DNA of 64,000 nt from Roseibium aestuarii (GTDB lineage Bacteria > Pseudomonadota > Alphaproteobacteria > Rhizobiales > Stappiaceae), in contig NZ_VORA01000001.1 of the NCBI RefSeq assembly GCF_008477545.1, forward strand, positions 186,001 to 250,000, in the 5' to 3' direction. Numbering within the stretch: position 1 is the first letter of the stretch; each line of letters begins with the position of its first letter. The notes under the pieces were generated by a model that did not search any database, had not been told where the DNA came from, and saw only the letters and a program-made list of their open reading frames with translations. A program made the position numbers and the translations under genes. Below are positions 1 to 8,375 of the stretch, piece after piece.

Positions 1-1161
1 CCGGCCGTGGCCATGATCACCGCCTCGCACAACGACAACGGCTGGACCGGCGTGAAGATGGGCATCAACCGCCCGCTCACCTTTGGTCCGGACGAAATGG
101 GCCGCCTCAAGGAAATCGTGCTCGGCGCGGAGTTCAACCTCAAGGGCGGTGGCAGCTATCGCTTCGTCCAGGGCTTCCCGGAGATCTACATCAAGGATCT
201 GACCGATCGCCCCAAGCTGAAGCGCCCGATCAAGATCGTCGCCGCCTGCGGCAACGGCACGGCTGGCGCCTTTGCTCCGAAGATCCTGGAAATGCTCGGC
301 GCGGAAGTCATTCCGCTGGATGCCGAGCTGGACCACACCTTCCCGCGCTACAACCCGAACCCGGAGGACATGAAGATGCTTCATGCCCTGCGTGACAAGG
401 TTCTGGAAACCGGCGCGGAAGTGGGCCTCGGCTTCGACGGCGACGGCGACCGCTGCGGCGTGGTGGACAATGAAGGCGAGGAGATCTTCGCCGACAAGGT
501 CGGCGTGATGCTCGCCCGCGACATCTCCGCCCTCCACCCCAACGCCCAGTTCGTGGTGGACGTGAAGTCGACCGGCCTCTTCAACACCGATCCGGTGCTC
601 AAGGCCAACGGCGCGAAGACCGACTATTTCAAGACCGGTCATTCCTACATCAAGCGCCGGGTGACCGAGCTCAACGCCATCGTCGGCTTCGAGAAGTCGG
701 GTCACTACTTCTTCAACGCCCCGATCGGCCGCGGCTATGACGACGGCCTGGTCTCGGCCATTGCCATCCTCGACATGCTGGACCGCAACCCGGACAAGAC
801 CATGGCCGACCTGCGCCGTGATCTGCCGACCACCTACGGCTCTCCGACCATGTCGCCCCACTGCGACGACGAGATCAAGTATGAGGTCGTGGACCGCGTG
901 GTCGCCCGCTTCACCGAAATGAAGGAAAAGGGCGAGAAGGTCGGTGGCCAGTCGATCATCGATCTGATCACCGTCAACGGCATTCGCGTCGTCACCGAAG
1001 ACGGCACCTGGGGCCTGGTGCGCGCCTCCTCCAACAAGCCGGAACTGGTGGTCGTGGTGGAAAGCCCGGTCGCCAAGGAACGTCTGCACGAGATGTTCAA
1101 GGCGGTTGATGCGGTGCTGCGCGAGAACCCGGAAGTCGGCGAATACAACCAGACCATCTGA
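1..1161 (+). CDS. Phosphomannomutase/phosphoglucomutase (5'-truncated by window edge)
   Basis: Alpha-D-phosphohexomutase family enzyme that interconverts hexose 1- and 6-phosphates to supply sugar nucleotides for surface polysaccharide. The frame is open from base 1, so the N-terminal part lies outside the window. The catalytic phosphoserine motif TASHN is at the very start (Ser codon at 25-27). It is followed by the metal-binding loop GFDGDGDR (about 429-452), the sugar-specificity loop GFEKSGHYFF (about 688-717) and the C-terminal phosphate-binding RASSNKPE (about 1021-1044). All four family signatures are present, so the enzyme looks intact apart from the cut. The gene stands alone; a hairpin follows the stop. 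Mannose versus glucose preference cannot be decided from sequence alone. Confidence 0.93.
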   Translation, partial: PAVAMITASHNDNGWTGVKMGINRPLTFGPDEMGRLKEIVLGAEFNLKGGGSYRFVQGFPEIYIKDLTDRPKLKRPIKIVAACGNGTAGAFAPKILEMLGAEVIPLDAELDHTFPRYNPNPEDMKMLHALRDKVLETGAEVGLGFDGDGDRCGVVDNEGEEIFADKVGVMLARDISALHPNAQFVVDVKSTGLFNTDPVLKANGAKTDYFKTGHSYIKRRVTELNAIVGFEKSGHYFFNAPIGRGYDDGLVSAIAILDMLDRNPDKTMADLRRDLPTTYGSPTMSPHCDDEIKYEVVDRVVARFTEMKEKGEKVGGQSIIDLITVNGIRVVTEDGTWGLVRASSNKPELVVVVESPVAKERLHEMFKAVDAVLRENPEVGEYNQTI

Positions 1162-1187
1162 GGTCTGGCACACGAGCATTTTGGCGG

Positions 1188-1220
1188 CGGGCTGTCCCTC
1201 GGGGCAGCCCGTTGCTGTTT
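1188..1220 (+). terminator. Weak intrinsic terminator after phosphomannomutase
   Basis: A 7-bp stem, CGGGCTG (1188-1194) with CAGCCCG (1205-1211), is followed by a short T-rich stretch ending in GTTT. It sits 27 bases after the stop codon. The U-tract is poor, so termination may be partial. Confidence 0.45.
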
Positions 1221-1384
1221 CAACCTGCCGCAAAAGCCGGTGCGTCCTGCCATCTGACGGCGAGATCGTCCTTTCTGCGCCCCGGATTCTGGCCTAAAGA
1301 CGAAGCACCGGGAGCGAAACCCTGCCGCCAGCGATGCGCGCATGGCGCGCCTTTCGTGACAAGAACAAGTCTGGAGGAATGTCC

Positions 1385-2383
1385 ATGATCCGCGAGTTCG
1401 GAACCCTGCCGGATGGCAGCGTCGTGCAGGAAGTCACCCTGAAGAAGGGCGCGCTGGAAGCCAAGGTGCTGACCTATGGCGCGATCATCCGCGACCTGAA
1501 GGTCAATGGCCGCACGGTGGTGCTCGGTTTCGATGATCTGCAGAGCTATCTCGACCATTCGCCTTATTTCGGCGCCGTGCCGGGGCGTTGCGCCAACCGC
1601 ATCGCCAATGCGCGCATGACCATCGACGGCACCGACTATCAACTCGGCATTAATCAGGACGGCAAGCACCAGCTCCATGGCGGGGCAACCGGCTTCGGCA
1701 CCCGCAATTGGACCCTCGAACAGCACGACAAGGCCAGCGTCCTGCTCAAATACGTCTCGGCCGATGGCGAGGAAGGCTATCCGGGCGAGGTGGAACTGCT
1801 CTGCCGCTACACGCTTACCGGCTCCGGCGCCGTGCGGGTGAAGTTCACCGCAACGACGACGAAGCCGACCATCGTCAACGTGACCCAGCACGCCTATTTC
1901 AATCTGGATGGCAGTGACACGATCCTCGATCATTCCCTGGAGATCGCCGCCGACGCCTATCTTCCGGTGTCCGACGAGTTCCTGCCGACCGGCGAGATCC
2001 GCAAGGTGGAATGGACCCCCTACGACTTCCGCGATGGCCGCAAGCTGCGCCGCAAGGCAGGCGAGGAAGGGGTGATCTTCGACCACAATTTCTGTCTGTC
2101 GGATGCCCCGCGGGACGAGGTTGCCTTTGTCGCGGCGCTTGAGGACCCGGCAGGCGACATGCGCATGGAAGTCTGGTCCACTGAACCGGGCGTGCAGCTC
2201 TATGACGGCTACAAGATCGAGGTTCCGGTGCCCGGCCTCCTCGGCAAGCCCTATAGCGCCTATGCCGGTTTGTGCCTCGAGACCCAGCGTTGGCCCGACA
2301 GCATCAACCACGCGAATTTCACCAATGTTCTTTTGCGGCCAGAAGAGACCTATACTCACGTGACCGAGTTCCGGTTCTCGTAG
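1385..2383 (+). CDS. galM: Aldose 1-epimerase (galactose mutarotase)
   Basis: Interconverts alpha and beta anomers of aldoses, mainly galactose and glucose, in the cytoplasm. The 332-residue product has the family signatures. KHQLHGG lies near residue 96, NVTQHAYFNLDG carries the catalytic histidine, and LCLETQRWPD near the C-terminus carries the catalytic glutamate. Two ATGs lie close together, at 1379 and 1385. GGAGG at 1373-1377 is only one base from the first but seven from the second, so 1385 is chosen. The neighbouring phosphomannomutase fits a sugar-metabolism context, but no gal operon is present. Confidence 0.93.
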   Translation: MIREFGTLPDGSVVQEVTLKKGALEAKVLTYGAIIRDLKVNGRTVVLGFDDLQSYLDHSPYFGAVPGRCANRIANARMTIDGTDYQLGINQDGKHQLHGGATGFGTRNWTLEQHDKASVLLKYVSADGEEGYPGEVELLCRYTLTGSGAVRVKFTATTTKPTIVNVTQHAYFNLDGSDTILDHSLEIAADAYLPVSDEFLPTGEIRKVEWTPYDFRDGRKLRRKAGEEGVIFDHNFCLSDAPRDEVAFVAALEDPAGDMRMEVWSTEPGVQLYDGYKIEVPVPGLLGKPYSAYAGLCLETQRWPDSINHANFTNVLLRPEETYTHVTEFRFS

Positions 2384-2411
2384 CGATTCTCCTTCAGCCA
2401 TAGGGCATCCA

Positions 2412-3464
2412 TTGCAGACCGTCTTTTCCTCGATCCAGCTCCGGCACGCTCCCGTTCACGAGATTTCCGACGGCCAGGTAAAGGCGGCCGTGGAGACACC
2501 CTCTCGCGCGGAAGCGGTGCTGGCCCAGATCCGGGATCGGCGCTTCGGCTCCGTGGTGCCGCCCTTCGAGTTCGGACCCCGCGCCCTGCGCAGGGTCCAT
2601 TCCCAGAGCTACATCTCCTTCCTGGAGACCTTCTGGGAGCGCTGGACGGAACTCGGCCGGGACGGAGAGGCCTTCCCCTTCGTGTGGCCGATCCGCTCCC
2701 TGCGCCAGGAGCCGCTGCCCGATCATGTGGACGGTCTGCTCGGCCGCTATTCGATGGATGCGGGAACACCGCTCGGAGAGTTCACTTTCGCCGCGGCGAA
2801 AGCCTCTGCCGACACGGCGCTGACCGCAGCCCAGCTCGTTCTGGAACAGGGTCATCCGGCAGCCTTCGGTCTCTGCCGTCCGCCGGGGCATCATGCCGGA
2901 GTCGATTTCTACGGTGGCTACTGCTACCTCAACAATGCGGCCATCGCCGCCCAGTGGCTGCGGGACTATGGCGCCAGTCGCGTGGCGATCCTCGATCTCG
3001 ACTATCACCACGGCAACGGCACCCAGTCGATCTTCTACGAGCGCTCCGACGTGCTCTTCCTCTCCATTCACGCGGACCCGCGGCAGGAATATCCCTTCTT
3101 CCTGGGCCATGCGGACGAGACCGGCGAGCAGGCCGGAACGGGCTTCACCCGCAACTGGCCTCTGCCCTACGGCACAGGCTGGACCGGCTATGAGCCGGCG
3201 CTGGAGGAGGCCTGCCGCTGGCTGGTCGTCTACCGCCCCGACTATCTCGTCGTCTCGCTGGGTCTCGACTGTTTCGAGGAGGACCCGATCGGCGGTTTCC
3301 GCCTGACCAGCGAGGACTTCAAGCGTCTCGGTGCGCGGCTCGCCCGCCTCAATGTGCCCACCATCTTCCTGATGGAAGGCGGCTATGCCACGGCCACCCT
3401 GGGCATCAACTGTCTGAACGTGCTGCAATCCTTCGAGGAAGCCCGGCGCGAACTGGCGGCATGA
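2412..3464 (+). CDS. Histone deacetylase family protein (acetylpolyamine amidohydrolase-like)
   Basis: Zinc-dependent amidohydrolase of the class II HDAC/acetylpolyamine amidohydrolase family. It removes acetyl groups from small amines or protein lysines; the natural substrate is unknown. Over 350 residues the active-site elements are RPPGHHAG (His160-His161), the zinc motif DLDYHHGNG (Asp197, His199), a third zinc ligand in SLGLD (Asp286), and EGGYA near the end. The start is a TTG at 2412, chosen because the conserved N-terminal TVFSS begins there and AGGG lies six bases upstream; no ATG is available nearby. It follows galM by 28 bases and may be cotranscribed with it. Bacterial members often deacetylate polyamines, but nothing here fixes the substrate. 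Confidence 0.9.
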   Translation: MQTVFSSIQLRHAPVHEISDGQVKAAVETPSRAEAVLAQIRDRRFGSVVPPFEFGPRALRRVHSQSYISFLETFWERWTELGRDGEAFPFVWPIRSLRQEPLPDHVDGLLGRYSMDAGTPLGEFTFAAAKASADTALTAAQLVLEQGHPAAFGLCRPPGHHAGVDFYGGYCYLNNAAIAAQWLRDYGASRVAILDLDYHHGNGTQSIFYERSDVLFLSIHADPRQEYPFFLGHADETGEQAGTGFTRNWPLPYGTGWTGYEPALEEACRWLVVYRPDYLVVSLGLDCFEEDPIGGFRLTSEDFKRLGARLARLNVPTIFLMEGGYATATLGINCLNVLQSFEEARRELAA

Positions 3465-3485
3465 GCCAGCGCGCATCCCAACGCA

Positions 3486-4115
3486 TCAGCCCCTGATTCC
3501 GAGCTCGGCGAGCGCTGCCCTTAAATTTGCCGGGCCGGTGAAGTGGATGGCCTGCATGCCCACCGCGCGGGCGCCTTCCACGTTGCGCGGGCTGTCGTCG
3601 ATGAACACGCATTCTTCCGCCACGAGGCCATTGCGCTCCAGCAGCACATGGTAGATCGCCGGATCCGGTTTCAGCAGCCGCTCATGGGCGGACACCACCG
3701 TGTCGATGAAGCTGTTCCCGAGAAACGGGAAACGTCCGGTCGCTTCGATCCATTTCTCCGCCGAGAAATTGGTGATCGCATAGAGCGGCACCTCGGCGGC
3801 CTTCAGGTCTTCCAGCAGGACAACCGTGTCGGCAATTGTGCCGGGAACCATGTCGTGCCAGCCGCTGCTGTAGGCCTCGATCAGCTCGCGCTTCTCCGGA
3901 TGCTGCACGGACAGCTCGTCGATGGCCTCTGCCCAGCTGCGGCCCCGGTCTTGCTCCAGGTTCCAGGCCGGGCTGCACACGTGGGTCAGAAAATGCTCGC
4001 GCTCGGCGGCATCCGGGATCAGTCTGCTATAGAGATGGTTCGGGTCCCAGGCGATGAGCACGTTGCCCACATCGAAGACCACATTGCGGACGGGAGAGGC
4101 TGAAGGCGCGGACAT
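3486..4115 (-). CDS. HAD superfamily hydrolase, subfamily IA
   Basis: Cytoplasmic phosphatase of the haloacid dehalogenase fold, 209 residues. Motif I is FDVGNVL, with the nucleophilic Asp and the general acid replaced by Gly/Asn in DVGNVL style. Motif II is in YAITNFS (about residue 107), and motif IV is ECVFIDDSPRNVEGA with paired Asp. The helical cap region W-x-L-E-Q-D-R-G between motifs I and II resembles dehalogenase-like and YihX-like phosphatases. The substrate cannot be named. It converges with the deacetylase gene 21 bases away and diverges from the binding-protein gene on the other side. Confidence 0.85.
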   Translation of the reverse strand: MSAPSASPVRNVVFDVGNVLIAWDPNHLYSRLIPDAAEREHFLTHVCSPAWNLEQDRGRSWAEAIDELSVQHPEKRELIEAYSSGWHDMVPGTIADTVVLLEDLKAAEVPLYAITNFSAEKWIEATGRFPFLGNSFIDTVVSAHERLLKPDPAIYHVLLERNGLVAEECVFIDDSPRNVEGARAVGMQAIHFTGPANLRAALAELGIRG

Positions 4116-4233
4116 GGACAGTTCCGATCAGGAGAGCCCGGGACACCCGGGGGAGGGCAGGAGAGGCGCAAGAGTCGCTGGATGCACTCTGGCATATTCG
4201 CTCCGGATCCTCTTCCTCCTTTGCGTCATTTTG

Positions 4234-5079
4234 ATGAGGGCGTTCCCGCTCGCTGCCCTGACGTCGCTTGCACCTGCTGCTCTTGCCGAAGAGCCCGGCC
4301 AGCGTTTCCGCCTCGGCCTTGCGACCGGTCAGAACCCGCAGGCGCGCGACGAGATCGAGCCCTATCGGCGCTGGCTGGAAGGGGCGATCGACCGGCCGGT
4401 CGACCTGTTCCTCTTTCCCGATCTGGCCCATACCGCCGAGGCCCTTCGTCGGGGGCGCATCGATCAGGCGCGCCTCTCGGTGGCGGCCCATGCGGCGCTT
4501 CAGGCGGCTTGCGACTGTGTCGTGCCGCTGGTTCTGGCCCGCCCGGGAGACGGCACGATCGGGATCCAGTCGGTGCTGCTCGTGCGTCCGGAACAGGTGG
4601 ACGCGGGGCTGGAAGGTCTCGCCGGGGCGCGGGTGGGCGTCGGTCCTCCGGGCGCACTAGCGACCCGCGCCGTGCCCCTCCGTCTGCTGCGCGTGGCCGG
4701 GCGGACCATGGAAGAGCATTTTGCCGAGATCGTCACCGTATCTTCCCTCTCAACCGGGGAGGAAGATGTGCTCTCCGGTCGGCTGGATGCGGTCACGGCC
4801 TGGCGTGCCGTTGCGCAAGGAGGTGCCGCCGTAAAGGATCCCGCCCGGTTCGCCGGTCTGGCGGTGATCTGGGCGTCACCGACCTTGCCCGTCGTCTCCC
4901 ATGTGGTGCGCGCAGATCTCGCCCCGGAGCTCAGGCAACGGCTGGCCGCGGCCCTGATTGACCTGCCGGAGAGGGATCCGGAGGCGGCCCGCGCCCTGGA
5001 GCCGGATTTCACGGGCGGCTTTGCGCCCGCCGTGCCCAGCGACTTCCAGCCGCTCGTGGAGATGGCCGGCCAGCCCTGA
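4234..5079 (+). CDS. PhnD-like periplasmic substrate-binding protein (orphan)
   Basis: Member of the phosphate/phosphite/phosphonate ABC substrate-binding family, predicted periplasmic, 281 residues. The chosen ATG at 4234 gives a compact signal peptide: a short basic n-region (MR), a hydrophobic core rich in Ala and Leu, and a likely cleavage after ALA before EEPG. The mature protein starts with the family-like RLGLATGQN strand and has the typical second-lobe segment around GEEDVLSGRLDAVTAW. A start at 4114 (321 residues) is possible. It would overlap the divergent HAD start codon in a single CATG and leave no promoter space, so it is less likely. No permease or ATPase gene lies nearby, so the ligand and partner are unknown. 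Confidence 0.75.
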   Translation: MRAFPLAALTSLAPAALAEEPGQRFRLGLATGQNPQARDEIEPYRRWLEGAIDRPVDLFLFPDLAHTAEALRRGRIDQARLSVAAHAALQAACDCVVPLVLARPGDGTIGIQSVLLVRPEQVDAGLEGLAGARVGVGPPGALATRAVPLRLLRVAGRTMEEHFAEIVTVSSLSTGEEDVLSGRLDAVTAWRAVAQGGAAVKDPARFAGLAVIWASPTLPVVSHVVRADLAPELRQRLAAALIDLPERDPEAARALEPDFTGGFAPAVPSDFQPLVEMAGQP

Positions 5080-5085
5080 CCTGCT

Positions 5086-6261
5086 CTACCGGGCCAGAAG
5101 CCGGGCCGTGTGACGGCGGATCATTTCTTCCTCGTTGGTTACAAGCCGCATGAGACAGACCCGGGACCCGGCGCGGGAGAATTCCTGCGCGCTGGCAGCA
5201 TTGGCCTCCGGATCCAGATCCGCGCCGAGCCAGCCGAGGTCATCGCAGATCCGCCGGCGGATCTCCGCCGCATGCTCGCCGATGCCGCCGGTGAAGACGA
5301 TCGTGTCGACCCCGCCGAGCGCGGCTGCCATGGCGCCCACTTCGCGCTTCACCCGGTGCACGTAATAATCGATGGCACCTGCCGCGTCGGGACTGTCGCT
5401 CGCCAGCAGGTCGCGCATGTCCTGGGTCAGTCCGGAGAGACCCTTCAACCCGCTGTCCTTGTAGAGCAGATCGGAGATCGCATCGGCGGACAGGCCCTTC
5501 TCGCTCATCAGATAGAGCACGACGCCCGGGTCGAGCTGTCCGCATCGGGTGCCCATCGGCAGTCCGTCCAGCGCCGTGAAGCCCATGGTCGAGGCGATGC
5601 TCGCCCCGTCGCGGATGGCGCAGATCGACGACCCGTTGCCCAGATGGGCCACGATCAGCCTGCCGGCATAATGGTCGGGGTGGTCTTCGCGCAGATGGGC
5701 GCAGATATATTCGTAGGACAGGCCATGGAATCCATAGCGCCGCACCCCTTCCGCATAGAAGGACCGGGGCAGGGCGAAGGTGTCGTTGACCCAGGGGTGG
5801 GAGCGGTGAAATGCCGTGTCGAAACACGCCACCTGCAGTGCATCCGGGAAGGCGGCGCGTGCGGCCTCGATCCCGCTCAGATTATGCGGCTGATGCAGGG
5901 GGGCCAGCGGGTTGAACGCGGCCAGCGTGGTCAGAAGCGCGTCGTCGATCACCATCGGATCGCTGAAGGCAGGGCCGCCATGCACCACCCGGTGGCCGAT
6001 CGCATCCACATGGGTGTCATGGGAAAACTCGTCGAGCAGGGCGAGGAAGGTCGCAAGGGCGCTTTCGTGGCTGGCCCCTTCGCGTGCATCCAGATCCCGG
6101 TTCTCGACCCGGAAATCCCCTTCCAGATGGTGCGCGGTAATGTGGGGACGGGCCCCCAGACCGGAAATCTGGCCGGCGACGGTCGGGCGAGCCCCCTCGA
6201 AGAGATTGAACTTGATGGAGGACGAGCCTGCATTGAGCACGAGGATCGAGGCGTCGGACAT
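5086..6261 (-). CDS. ackA: Acetate kinase
   Basis: Phosphorylates acetate to acetyl phosphate with ATP, reversibly, as the partner of phosphotransacetylase. The 391-residue product starts with the ASKHA-fold phosphate-binding strand LVLNAGSSSIKFNLF. It has FDTAFH and RRYGFHGLSYEYI (substrate-site histidines and arginine), then GMGTRCG-type GLPMGTRCGQLDPG and the adenosine-binding FTGGIGEHA. Its ATG shares one base with the stop of the upstream pta gene (TGATG), so the two are translationally coupled. It converges with the PhnD-like gene six bases away. Length and motifs are canonical. Confidence 0.96.
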   Translation of the reverse strand: MSDASILVLNAGSSSIKFNLFEGARPTVAGQISGLGARPHITAHHLEGDFRVENRDLDAREGASHESALATFLALLDEFSHDTHVDAIGHRVVHGGPAFSDPMVIDDALLTTLAAFNPLAPLHQPHNLSGIEAARAAFPDALQVACFDTAFHRSHPWVNDTFALPRSFYAEGVRRYGFHGLSYEYICAHLREDHPDHYAGRLIVAHLGNGSSICAIRDGASIASTMGFTALDGLPMGTRCGQLDPGVVLYLMSEKGLSADAISDLLYKDSGLKGLSGLTQDMRDLLASDSPDAAGAIDYYVHRVKREVGAMAAALGGVDTIVFTGGIGEHAAEIRRRICDDLGWLGADLDPEANAASAQEFSRAGSRVCLMRLVTNEEEMIRRHTARLLAR

Positions 6262-7676
6262 CAGCAGTCCTCTTCCGGCACGAAGGCTTCCACGGCCACG
6301 CCATTGCGCTGCCAGTGGCTGTAAAGCATGGCAAGCGCGCAGGACACCAGGCGGGCTCGCGCGTCGTCGGCCCGGCTGGTCAGCATGACCGGCACCTTGG
6401 CGCCCACCACCAGCCCGGCGGCTTCCGCATGGGCGATGAAGGTCAGCTCCTTGGCCAGCATGTTGCCGGCTTCCAGATTGGGGGTGATGAGCACCTCCGC
6501 ATGGCCGGCCACCAGCGAGGTGATGCCCTTGGTGCGGGCGGCCTGCACGTCGATCGCATTGTCCATGGCCAGCGGCCCGTCCACCAGACCGCCGTGGATC
6601 TGGCCCCGCTCGGCCATCTTGGACAGGATGGCGGCGTCGAGGCTTGAAGGGATGGCCGGGTTCACCGTCTCGATGGCCGAGAGAATGCCGACCTTCGGCA
6701 GGGTGAGCCCGAGGCTCAGGGCCGCGTCGATGGCGTTCTGGGTGATGTCGACCTTGGTTGCCAGATCGGGCGCGATGTTGATCGCCGCATCGGAAATCAC
6801 GACCGGAGTTTCTCGCCCGGGAATGTCCATGACGAACACATGGCTGATGCGCCGTTTCGTGCGCAGGCCGCCGTCCCGCTTGACGATATGCTTCAGCAGG
6901 TCATCCGTGTGCAGGTGGCCCTTCATCAGCGCCTGGACTCGGCCTTCGTGCACCAGCGCCACGGCCCGCGCCGCTGCCTCGCCCTCGTCTTCCACTTGGA
7001 TCAGTTCGAAGCGGGAAAGATCGCCCTCCAGCCCGGAGGCGGCTTTTTCGATGCGGCCCCGATCGCCGATGAGGATGGGGGCGATCAGCCCGGCCTCAGC
7101 GGCCAGATAGACGCCTTCCAGCGAATTGGCATCGTCCGGCGCCACGACAGCCGTCGGCATCTTGGGCAGGCGCTTGGCCAGCGCCACCAGCCGGTTGAAG
7201 TGGCGGTGCCGTTCCACCAGCAGGGGCGGCAGGTCCTTCGGGTCATATTCGATGCGTAACGAGGGCGCGACGACCTCGGCCTCGCCCTCGGCGATCAGGG
7301 TTCCATTGGCGAGTTGCGCCGTGGTGCGGAAGCGCACGACGCCGCCCGCCCGCTTTTCCAGCGCCTTGACCTGAATGGTCAGGCAGTCGCCCGGCCGCAC
7401 CCGGTCGTGGAAGGTGAGGGTCTGTGCCTTGTAGATCGTGCCCGGTCCGGGAAGGATGTTGCCGAGAACGGAGGAGATCAGCGCGCCGACCCACATGGCG
7501 GGCGCGACGGGCGGCTTTCCGTCGTCGCTGCCGGAAAAGTCGCTGTTGGGCAGGTGAAGCGGGTTCCGGTTGCCCGAGGCATGGGCAAAGACCACGAGAT
7601 CGTTGGTGGAGCAGACGCGGGTGAGGTCTGCGGTCGCCCCCACCTCGATCTGGTCGAATGTCACGTTGCTGGCCAT
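6261..7676 (-). CDS. MaoC-domain/phosphate acetyltransferase fusion (bifunctional Pta type)
   Basis: Predicted to convert acetyl-CoA and phosphate to acetyl phosphate, which the coupled ackA then uses. Residues about 1-140 form a MaoC-like hot-dog domain and about 175-465 a phosphate acetyl/butyryl transferase domain (TAVVAPDD, MKGHLHTDDLLK, SDAAINIAPDL, GPLAMDNAI). In the MaoC domain the usual G-D-x-N-P-x-H active site reads SGNRNPLH, so the catalytic Asp is Asn36 while His41 remains. The hydratase activity named for this family may therefore be lost. Tandem ATGs lie at 7679 and 7676; the AGGGG Shine-Dalgarno is two and five bases away respectively, so 7676 is preferred. That Shine-Dalgarno lies in a predicted stem described separately. 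Confidence 0.88.
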   Translation of the reverse strand: MASNVTFDQIEVGATADLTRVCSTNDLVVFAHASGNRNPLHLPNSDFSGSDDGKPPVAPAMWVGALISSVLGNILPGPGTIYKAQTLTFHDRVRPGDCLTIQVKALEKRAGGVVRFRTTAQLANGTLIAEGEAEVVAPSLRIEYDPKDLPPLLVERHRHFNRLVALAKRLPKMPTAVVAPDDANSLEGVYLAAEAGLIAPILIGDRGRIEKAASGLEGDLSRFELIQVEDEGEAAARAVALVHEGRVQALMKGHLHTDDLLKHIVKRDGGLRTKRRISHVFVMDIPGRETPVVISDAAINIAPDLATKVDITQNAIDAALSLGLTLPKVGILSAIETVNPAIPSSLDAAILSKMAERGQIHGGLVDGPLAMDNAIDVQAARTKGITSLVAGHAEVLITPNLEAGNMLAKELTFIAHAEAAGLVVGAKVPVMLTSRADDARARLVSCALAMLYSHWQRNGVAVEAFVPEEDC

Positions 7677-7679
7677 CAT

Positions 7680-7738
7680 GTCCCCTGTCGAACGCCTGCG
7701 ATTTATCGCGAATGCTGCTTCGCAGCATGTCAGGGGAC
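7680..7738 (-). promoter_or_regulatory. Structured 5' leader that can sequester the pta Shine-Dalgarno
   Basis: On the minus-strand transcript, GTCCCCTG (from 7738 down to 7731) is a perfect 8-bp match to CAGGGGAC (7687-7680), which contains the AGGGG ribosome-binding site. The closed segment holds two further hairpins: ATGCTGC/GCAGCAT (7712-7718 with 7722-7728) and GCGA/TCGC (7698-7701 with 7706-7709). Together they make a three-way-junction-like fold directly abutting the start codon. The complementarity is seen in the sequence; a regulatory role is inferred. Confidence 0.45.
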
Positions 7739-7808
7739 GAGAGTAGACGGGCCGCATGACGGCGCAAGGACACAGATCAAATCATGTGTCTCGCACAGCC
7801 TTGCCCAA

Positions 7809-8375
7809 TCATTGCAGGACGACGGTGGAGGTCAGCCGTGGCCGCAGGAAATAGACGTCGGTCAGGTTCACAGCCGACAGATAGGGCATCAGGTAGTCGG
7901 TCAGCCCCGCATAGGCCGGCGTATAGGTGGAGACCGCATAGCCGATCACGAGCGAGGTGTTGGGAAACCGGATTTCATCCGGGATATCCAGAGGCGGCGC
8001 GGCACCGGCCGGCCAGGGGGCGGAGCCATCCCGCTCCCGGCTCCAGTCGACGGCCGGGTTTCCGTCCCCGTCGAAGGTGACGCTTGCGATGATGACGTTC
8101 AGCGTGCCGTCCGTATAGGGCTGCATGATCTGTTCGGCCGCATAGACAACGTCCTCGATGTCATTGTCGGTAACGATCTCGGCCTGGGCGATCAGATCGG
8201 CGACGGAGCGCGCGGTCTGGGACACCTTCTGCTTCTGGTTCAGGGCCGTCGTGAACTCGGCCATGCCGACGAGCAGCAGCATGAGGAACGGCAGCACGAG
8301 GGCAAACTCCACCGCTGCGACCCCGGCAGAGCCACGGGCAAAAGAGCGAAGGATGCGGGCGGCAGCGCTCACCAT
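7809..8375 (-). CDS. TadE-like minor pilin (Tad pilus locus)
   Basis: Short pseudopilin of the Tad/Flp system, 188 residues, predicted anchored in the inner membrane with most of the chain in the periplasm. The N-terminal hydrophobic segment GVAAVEFALVLPFLMLLLVGM has the TadE-type glutamate five residues into the processed helix. It is followed by QKVSQTARSVADLIAQ, typical of TadE/TadG proteins. The start at 8375 overlaps the end of the preceding TadE gene by seven bases, indicating coupled translation. A longer frame continues upstream but would run deep into that gene. Its 188 residues are much shorter than vWA-containing TadG, so it is called TadE-like rather than TadG. Confidence 0.85.
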   Translation of the reverse strand: MVSAAARILRSFARGSAGVAAVEFALVLPFLMLLLVGMAEFTTALNQKQKVSQTARSVADLIAQAEIVTDNDIEDVVYAAEQIMQPYTDGTLNVIIASVTFDGDGNPAVDWSRERDGSAPWPAGAAPPLDIPDEIRFPNTSLVIGYAVSTYTPAYAGLTDYLMPYLSAVNLTDVYFLRPRLTSTVVLQ

